DNA from: Mytilisepta virgata | Taxonomy: Eukaryota; Mollusca; Bivalvia; Mytilida; Mytilidae | Direction: 5' to 3' | Assembly: GCA_028015205.1 (NCBI GenBank) | Contig: JAPWFG010000026.1 | Span: 1-64,000, forward strand | Length of the DNA: 64,000 nucleotides | Shown: piece by piece, positions 57,828-64,000 of the stretch | How positions within the stretch are numbered: the stretch's first letter is position 1 | How the letters are laid out: each line of letters starts with the position of its first letter | Position numbers and translations under genes: made by a program | The notes under the pieces: model-generated | Told to the model about the DNA's origin: nothing | Databases searched by the model: none | What the model saw: only the letters and a program-made list of their open reading frames with translations

Positions 57828-58810
57828 TCGTTTAGCTTTGCGAAAATTCTTCCTAGAATACTTTTTTCAGGCTTCCACCGCTTAATTTTCCTTGGTAGAA
57901 CCTGTTTATTAAATGCAGGTTTCTCCTTCAATAATAATTCCAACGATATGGGACAGTGAATATCAGAAAAAAGTTTGCTGAAATCCAAAATATCAAAATC
58001 AAGGACTAGTTGAAGAAATGGTGCTGTGCTTATAGCATAATCAATGACACTCGAATTCATACTTGTTGGCTTACCTTTAACATCTTTACCAAGTCTACCA
58101 TTTAAAATAAATAAGTTGTTATTTCTACACAATTCAATCAATTTTCTTCCATATCTATTAATAGTTTGGTCTATAGTATTTCTAAATTTTGGGATACCAA
58201 GTTCCTCTAAAATTTCAACATCATTAAAGTTGTCGATATTTACTACATTTTGTGTAAAGTAATCTTCATTGTATTCTTGTTCTATAAAGTCGGGCGTACT
58301 ACCTGTGCGTGCATTCATATCGCCAAGTAGACAAATAAAATTTGAATGTCTATTAAATCTCTGAAATTCGGTCTCAATTTCGCAAAATGCATCATCTTTT
58401 GCATATTTACTGCTCTCAGGGGGTATATAAACAATACCAAAAATAGCATCCTGAACAGTTTTCATAATAGTTTTGTCTACACTAAACCAAAGCACAAAAG
58501 AACAATCAGTTTCTATCAATTTGATATAATCTTTTAAATATGCTTTATAACCAACAGCTATACCCCCTGATCTATTTTCAAACTTCTTTCTATTCTTATA
58601 TCTAAATATAAAATCATCTATAGCTATAATATCTATATCACTTAATTTAGTTTCCGATAAGCATACAATATCAAAAGCATACAACAATCTTTTAAATTCA
58701 GGGTAACAATGTCTTGTTTTAACACCACATACATTTAGACACAAAATTTGTAAATTATCTTTATAATGGTTTTGATTTAAATCTGAGTTGTCATCATCAA
58801 GGTCGTCAGT
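57785..58810 (-). pseudogene. LINE ORF2: APE-type endonuclease
   Basis: The frame is open from 58810, overlapping the end of ORF1 (58777). It has no ATG before LQILCLNVCGVKTRHCYPEF, so ORF2 was probably translated by reinitiation or readthrough. Endonuclease landmarks are CLSETKLSD, IPPESSKYAK, LLGDMNARTG and VIDYAIS with SDIHCPISLE. The TTG at 58744 is not a convincing start. Confidence 0.88.
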
Positions 58811-59184
58811 TCACTATTAGGTTCCAGTCCACGTCTTGTGAAACCTTCTCTTCTTTCATCCGTTTTCGGTTTTGCTTTTGCTATCACCTCTCTCCCATCC
58901 ACAAAAAGTCTATCGCGCTTGAAAAACGCTTTTTTTCCCTGTTCCTTCGCTTCCTTATAGTAAGGCCAGTGAGCTCGTCTACGATCATTCACCTCTTTCG
59001 GAAATTGTTCACTTATTCCGTACTGGGTTCCCTTCAACAAAGTAGCATTTTTCCTTACCGTTTCCCGATCATTAAATGCCTTAAACCTACAAACTATTGG
59101 TCTAGGCTTTTTATCTGGTTTTCCAAACCTATGCGCCCGAACAAACTCAATGGGATTTTCAAATTTAAGTTCTGTTGTCATAAT
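58777..59184 (-). pseudogene. LINE ORF1 C-terminal fragment (L1 ORF1p-like)
   Basis: From about 59181: NPIEFVRAHRFGKP, KPRPIVCRFKAFNDRETV, GISEQFPKEVNDRRRAHWPY and KAFFKRDRLFVDG, the RRM/C-terminal layout of L1-type ORF1 proteins. The 5' truncation fuses the frame to antisense host sequence (open to 59505), which is not part of the LINE. Confidence 0.85.
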
Positions 59185-59291
59185 TGTTCCAAGGACATAT
59201 ACAATACTTATGATTGCTGACGTGGTTCTGAAATGTTCACAGTTCACATCATGCCACAATAAACTTTTGACAGAGAGTAATATAAAATCTC

Positions 59292-59300
59292 TATAAATTA
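59292..59300 (+). promoter_or_regulatory. TATA-like box, gene 4
   Basis: TATAAATTA, 68 nt before the ATG, as in gene 2. It is retained on the gene side of the LINE insertion. Confidence 0.62.
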
Positions 59301-59359
59301 TCGAGTAAAGCAGATTTCTACAATATACTGTTAACTGTGTTACAGTAACTTGTAAAATC

Positions 59360-59638
59360 ATGTCTGATACAAAATCACAAGATCCGAGATTGGCCCTGTA
59401 CGCTGCCGAAAACAAATTGCGGAAGTCATGTGAACAGATCAAAATGATCACCAGGCGTCTAGAAAAGCTACAGATCGGATATGACAAAGCCAATCGAGAC
59501 GGCATGAAGAGTTTCCTCTACACACTCCGTTTACAGTTAGCCACTACAGGAGGTATCAGAAACATGTTCTACGAGTATGCCGTCAGACCGGCGAGAGAAG
59601 TTGCACGACTCCAAAAACAGTTGAAATTACAAGAATGA
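59360..59638 (+). CDS. 92-residue basic helical protein with histone-type mRNA 3' end, gene 4 (type B)
   Basis: It starts MSDTKSQDPRLALYAAENKL and ends LQKQLKLQE; 92 codons, intact. Type B signature TTGGIRNMFYEYAVRP. It has a few changes at positions constant elsewhere (RRLEKLQIGYDKANRD, a proline in AVRPAREV, SFLYTLR). Its proximal promoter is kept, but its distal element is separated by 3.7 kb of LINE. Two intact stem-loops follow. Unrecognised family, as for gene 1. Confidence 0.83.
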   Translation: MSDTKSQDPRLALYAAENKLRKSCEQIKMITRRLEKLQIGYDKANRDGMKSFLYTLRLQLATTGGIRNMFYEYAVRPAREVARLQKQLKLQE

Positions 59639-59760
59639 GACCAAGGTTACAACTAATGCGACGAAGCATAGTATTCACGTAAGAGATCTTCATGTTCCAT
59701 GTCCAGGCGGATAGAGGAGCAATATAGGTGTACAGAATACATCCAACATGGCTGGATACC

Positions 59761-59776
59761 GGCTCTTTTAAGAGCC
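59761..59776 (+). terminator. histone-type stem-loop 1, gene 4
   Basis: GGCTCTTTTAAGAGCC then ACATAATATTTTCAAAAAGA, about 122 nt after the stop codon; intact, unlike the equivalent in gene 2. Confidence 0.88.
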
Positions 59777-59834
59777 ACATAATATTTTCAAAAAGAAATC
59801 TAAATTGTTGAGGTGAAATTACATGACTCAACAA

Positions 59835-59858
59835 AAATAGTTGGAATTACAAGAAAGA
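59835..59858 (+). pseudogene. C-terminal remnant of a tandem 92-residue gene copy (decayed)
   Basis: AAA TAG TTG GAA TTA CAA GAA AGA aligns with the KQLELQE-stop remnant after gene 2. It has a nonsense change (CAG to TAG) and a lost terminal stop. The homologous 3' UTR and a stem-loop follow. Confidence 0.65.
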
Positions 59859-59982
59859 GACCAGGGAACAAAGGCGGTCGAGTATTGTTTTTATTTCCGA
59901 GATCTTCTTCACTTTGTTTGCCCAGATAACGCATGAAAGAGGAATGCAAGCGTACCGAAAACAAAAAGCATGGCTGACATAA

Positions 59983-59998
59983 GGCTCTTTTAAGAGCC
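59983..59998 (+). terminator. histone-type stem-loop 2, downstream of gene 4
   Basis: GGCTCTTTTAAGAGCC then ACGTAATAGTTTATGAAAAG: stem intact, downstream purine element slightly changed. It belongs to the truncated tandem copy. Confidence 0.85.
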
Positions 59999-60681
59999 AC
60001 GTAATAGTTTATGAAAAGAAATCTAAATGGTTATAACATCTTTTAATTATTGTTTGTAACTCCCGTAAGGGAATCAATTCGGACATATCTTGTTTACATG
60101 TGAAAAATGCATGCATGACATGTAGAAACATATCTCATTTTTCGTAAGTTATCGAAGTCTTTCCCACGACCAGAACATGAAACAAATTACAATACATTTA
60201 TTCATCTGGACTTTTGTTATTCTCAGTAGTTGTCTGTTTTAATTCCAAATAAGTTCTCTCTTTTTGTCGTGTATGTTCTGGAAATAATTTCAAATTATGT
60301 TGGAACATATTGAATGTTTTTATATAGCAAACTATCTGAATTCAGTATCTTTCCCTACAAAATGACGCGACAAAGAGAAAAAAGGTACCTTTTCAGTTTG
60401 TTTTGATATGTAGTTATGAAACCTTTTCATCAATGTAATTCTTTTTTACTAGTATATTGGAGTTGTCTTTCTTGTCATCTGATATGACCATATTCATATT
60501 GCTGGGTGGGTGGATGATTTTTTGCCAGTAGCAATTATTTCATGCGTATACATATCAGGACTTGTACATGTTAATTTGATATGTATATGAACCCTGCTTT
60601 ATACTAGATGTCAACCAGAGCCTGATTTTGACGTGCCAGCCCAGAAGTTAAGAGTCCGCCAAAGAAACAGAAACCAATTAG

Positions 60682-61149
60682 AAAGAATTACCAATTGGAT
60701 TATTGAAGTGGAAAAATAAATTAGAAATAGAAAATTTCACATTTATAATCAAAGATATCTTATGTTTCATTTTCAATTATCCCAATGACAATAAACTTAA
60801 AATGCTTTGGTGGAAGTTACTACACGTTATACTCCCTTGTAAAAAACTATTACTCTCCTGGAAAATAACAGATTCACCACTGTGTAATATTTGTCAACAA
60901 GAGAAGGACTATAGACATTTTTTCATAGACTGCAAATATTATGAAAGCTTTAGGCATGAAATAAAAGAACTTTTAAATAAAATTAAAATTAAAAACAACA
61001 TTGTAAATTTGAAAAATCTAGTATTTGGATATAAAATCAACGATAAGAATTACTATGGGCTAAACTTTGTGTTAACAATTATACTGTTTTCAATATTCAA
61101 AGCCTACTATATTTCAAATCACAAGAGAGATTCATTAAAATTTGTTTAA
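60682..61149 (+). pseudogene. 3' fragment of an L1/Tx1-like LINE ORF2 (C-terminal zinc domain)
   Basis: It encodes LWWKLLHVILPCKKLLLSW then CNICQQEKDYRHFFIDCKYY, a CxxC...H...C arrangement typical of L1-group ORF2 C-termini, and ends with a hydrophobic segment and TAA. The endonuclease and RT are absent, so this is a 5'-truncated insertion. The LINE 3' end is not clearly marked. It is diverged from the element at 55444. Confidence 0.78.
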
Positions 61150-61801
61150 TCTTTTCAAAAGTGAAAGTAAAAAACATGTTTTCATAAAAATAAATGATCC
61201 TTTCATACAGAAAATAGCCAGTATTATTTGAGTATTATATTTTGTATAATTTTTTCTTCTAATATATAAATTATACCGGATAGTAATACTACTTTCTTTT
61301 GTAGTAGGGATTATCTGATTATTGTTCAAATATAGTTTCACAAATAGAATGAACTTGACAATGCTTAATGCGACACCTCATTGCTCTATCATTTGAGCAA
61401 AATAGCTAATAGAGGTTTACGTGGGTTGGCATGTTCGCTTTGTAAACAAAATAGTCGGTCAAAATATAGTGCGATTATAAATACAAAACAATATAGAAAA
61501 GCCTAAAATAATTTCCGTAATTAAATCCACAGATGCATTACTCATCTATCTATCTATACTACTAAATCTAAAGACCGTTTTTTGTTCACCTAATAAACGT
61601 ATAACCGAAGAAAGCTACAAGTCAAACTTATATAAGGGTGTATATACTTGATAAGGTATACTGAAAATTTTACCCTTTTACATCGATTACTGTTTGAAAC
61701 AATAAGCAATTAGACGAATTAATAAGTTCCGGAACTATCCGATGCGATTTCTTTTTAGTCATGTCATTATATTTCCGGTCTAATGTAAGCAGTTTAACAT
61801 G

Positions 61802-62570
61802 TTAAAGAACAAGTAGTATAGATATCATCATTCATAATGAAACAAAGTACTTGCCCCATTATACACTAATCATGCTGTACCGAACTTGAAACAAACTACT
61901 CCCGGCCCCGATATTTATACACTGTACATGTACTCCCTGTCATGTAAAAACGTTGTTAAGGGCATACGATACCGTAATGATCCCACGATTAGAATATTTT
62001 GAAATTTTGAATGAAGGTCAATTTCAATGTACACGTTTGGAATATGCAGAGAAATTTATTCCTTCATGATTTACTTTTCGAGATATTTCCGGTTGAAATT
62101 TTCAAATTTCGTGTAAAAAGATAAAATTTCATATTTTAATACTTTTCGAAAAATTCACATAACTTTCAAACGGCAAGAGATATTTTCATGCAGTTTTTTG
62201 TAATTTGTTCTTAAGTATGTAAGTCTGCCATTGCGAAAACAACACGCACATTTTGGATGCATTATTATCTCCCCTGTAACTGTATCGTTTGCCCTAAAGA
62301 GGTTAAAGGCAGTTTGGAGAAGATATCATGTTGTCTTATCAATAACAAGCGGTTTAAAGAACAAGTAGCATAGATATCATCATTCATAATGAAACAAAGT
62401 ATCTGCCCCATTATACACCATTCAACACATAATCATGCTGTACCGAACTTGAAACAAACTACTCACGGCCGCGATATTTATAAACTGTACGTGTACTCCC
62501 TGTCATGTAAAAACATTGTTAAGAGGTTAAAGGCGGTTTGGAGAAGATATCATGTTGTCTTATGAATAAC
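61802..62570 (+). repeat. direct duplication with one copy interrupted by a MITE
   Basis: AAAGAACAAGTAG(T/C)ATAGATATC to GTAAAAACGTTGTTAA (61802-61959) recurs at 62355-62520. AGAGGTTAAAGGC(A/G)GTTTGGAG ... follows directly in the second copy and after the MITE in the first (62298-62350). The unit is about 225 bp. Confidence 0.88.
61960..62294. mobile_element. MITE with probable TAA duplication (PIF/Harbinger-like)
   Basis: GGGCATACGATACCGTA at the left is inverted at the right (ACTGTATCGTTTGCCC). The paralogous empty site at about 62519-62525 reads GTTAAGAGG, against GTTAA[element]TAAAGAGG, giving a TAA duplication with one base of slack. Non-coding; superfamily inferred. Confidence 0.78.
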
Positions 62571-63562
62571 AAAAATAATTTATATATTTTGAACTTCCGA
62601 TGTGTTCCATAAGAAGGACTTTCAAAACGGCGATAATGAAATTCCAATTCCGGTCAAGTTTTGGTTCCGTCATGTTTTATCGTATGAAAAAACTATTACT
62701 TTAAACAAAATGAAATACACATTAAGAAATATCTGCAATTTACAGACAGAAAAATGAGGTATACGCCTCTGCAGCCCCCATAGTTGAAGTTCCCCCTTTT
62801 GCAGACGATTTGTTCAAGTCCGACTTTGATCGCTCGGTAAATGACTCAGTTACGTTTGGGAACAGCCTAATAACCTCTATTCTATAATACGCAAATCAAA
62901 TAAACACATCTTTCATTGGTCATTTTTAGCTCAAACATCAAATAAATGCACTCTTGCCACAAGAGTGTAAATGCGGACAGCAGGAGGGAAATTATGGACT
63001 GGACATAAGAATTTGTTGTAAAAATCAGTTTAATGGTAAAAAAAATAAAGAATAATCTTTAAAGATATTTCTTACTTTAACTAACATAACACATGCATAA
63101 AGCATATTTCAACTTTAAATTGCAACAAAGAACTATTTGACACTTATTGGCATGCAGGGGTTAAAGCTAACTCTACACGTGACTGACAATTTTCCACAGG
63201 TTTTTTCCTAGTCTTAATTATAATCCCAATATGTATATTATATCGATTTTTTTTATATGTGACATTTGTGTAAATATATCGGCACATAATACAAGTAATA
63301 ATAATCATTTATTTAATTACAAATCGTATCTCTGGCGATATTCTTTTAAAACTTCACAGAGATATCCGGTAGGAAGCTCGACTACCGAGATAAGATTGTT
63401 AACAGATGAATATGTGCAATAAAGACATTTTGTTCTGTGAAAAAAAAAGAAGAAGCAGAAATTTCTTCTTACTTTCCAAGCTTTACATGGAGACCTTCGA
63501 GGTTATTTTAGTGAACACCTAATAGAAAATATTAATTCTGAGATAAATTATGATATCCGTAA
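62571..63562. other. intergenic stretch, nothing recognised
   Basis: No exon, RNA gene or repeat boundary recognised; the 63-codon ORF at 63231-63422 is unsupported. Confidence 0.4.
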
Positions 63563-63715
63563 AATAAAGGTTATTTTTACGGAATTTATTAATGCGTAAA
63601 CTCGGGCTTATCACTCACAAACTTTGCATAAAGTCATTCGGACTTTATTTAGTTTGTGAGTGAATCCTCCGAGTTTACACACTAATTGATAAATTCCTTC
63701 AAAATAACCTTTATT
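63563..63715. mobile_element. 153-bp foldback element
   Basis: AATAAAGGTTATTTTTACGG at the left is inverted at the right (TCAAAATAACCTTTATT). Pairing continues through GAATTTAT, GTAAACTCGG and CACTCACAAACT to a centre near 63636. Confidence 0.88.
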
Positions 63716-63832
63716 ACAATAATAAATCAGTGTATAAAATTCAAGCTGTGGCAGTTGCCATTGTTTTGGTCTTAATACCCATAAATTTAGGATATCTTGG
63801 TGAGAATCTAAGGAGTACCTACCTTGTGCATT

Positions 63833-63833
<1 letters not shown>

Positions 63834-63863
<30 letters not shown>
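63834..63863. repeat. (CT)15 microsatellite
   Basis: 30 nt of uninterrupted CT repeat. Confidence 0.95.
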
Positions 63864-63864
<1 letters not shown>

Positions 63865-64000
63865 GATGGTCTTTAATATTCTATCGCCTTTGTTCATTTT
63901 GAAATTTGCGTCTGCTCTGTGTTTTTTCTTATTGATTGAATCGACACATTTGCATTGAGCACAGCTGATGAAAAATAAATGTTGAAATGTGCAAATAATG

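Larger units (their letters stand above)
55444..59186 (-). mobile_element. 5'-truncated L1/Tx1-like LINE inserted in the cassette promoter region
   Basis: Non-LTR retrotransposon on the minus strand: partial ORF1, ORF2 (endonuclease, RT, C-terminal zinc domain) and a 3' tail AATAAAGTATTCGTATTC. The empty site is visible at 36025-36035 in cassette 1. The insertion falls between CCCAAATATTTTCC (55430-55443) and GACATATACAATAC (59194 on), splitting the distal promoter element of gene 4. A short TTCC may be the target duplication. ORF2 has two frameshifts and two internal stops, so it is inactive. Confidence 0.88.
53930..60060 (+). repeat. second copy of the 92-residue gene cassette
   Basis: Colinear with 34525-36895: shared flank (GATATGACTTACATATATA, AGTTGGTGTCTCAAGAGAGA), both genes, intergenic region and trailing 3' remnant. 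It is interrupted only by the LINE at 55444-59186. Homology ends near GTAACATCTTTTAAT(T/A)ATTGTT. Confidence 0.88.

Overview
The window is AT-rich, intron-bearing animal DNA packed with repeats. It carries tRNA-derived SINEs, APE-type LINEs, many short inverted-repeat elements and a long satellite array. The repeat vocabulary (SINEs ending in GGCGTTAAACCCC-like tails, and elements bounded by AGCTCACCTG / CACTTGGCGTCCGTC-like ends) resembles bivalve genomes, probably a mussel. That assignment comes from recalled repeat style, not from a search. No prokaryotic operon, rRNA or CRISPR array was seen.

Layout. 1-17,000 holds dispersed repeats, SINEs, MITEs and minisatellites, with no gene I can support. 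17,315-24,198 (minus strand) holds a spliced gene. Three consecutive exons join in phase: a short extracellular segment, a transmembrane exon and a long tyrosine-rich cytoplasmic exon. A small 5' exon supplies a plausible start codon. The predicted 337-residue product has the architecture of a LAT/PAG-style transmembrane signalling adaptor. 24,200-34,500 is again repeats.

34,525-36,895 and 53,930-60,060 are two copies of one cassette. Each cassette has two head-to-head genes for a 92-residue, basic, all-helical protein that I do not recognise. All four ORFs are intact. Each is followed by a 16-nt histone-type mRNA 3' stem-loop (GGCTCTTTT[C/A]AGAGCC, degraded in one case) and a purine-rich downstream element, which implies replication-dependent, non-polyadenylated mRNAs for a protein that is not a core histone. 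The plus-strand gene of each cassette is trailed by a truncated tandem copy that keeps only the last codons, the 3' UTR and a second stem-loop. In the second cassette an L1/Tx1-like LINE (55,444-59,186) has landed in the shared promoter region.

41,000-53,900 is a nested structure. A CR1-like LINE is split inside its endonuclease coding region by an 8.66-kb element (41,505-50,163) with ~33-bp terminal inverted repeats and a 4-5 bp target duplication. The element's interior is mostly a 185-bp satellite (about 27 direct monomers with an 11-monomer, 2,035-bp higher-order repeat, then about 6 inverted monomers). Each monomer carries a motif nearly identical to the element's own terminal repeat. 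The tail of the window (60,060-64,000) has a LINE 3' fragment, a duplication in which one copy is interrupted by a MITE, a palindromic element and a CT microsatellite.
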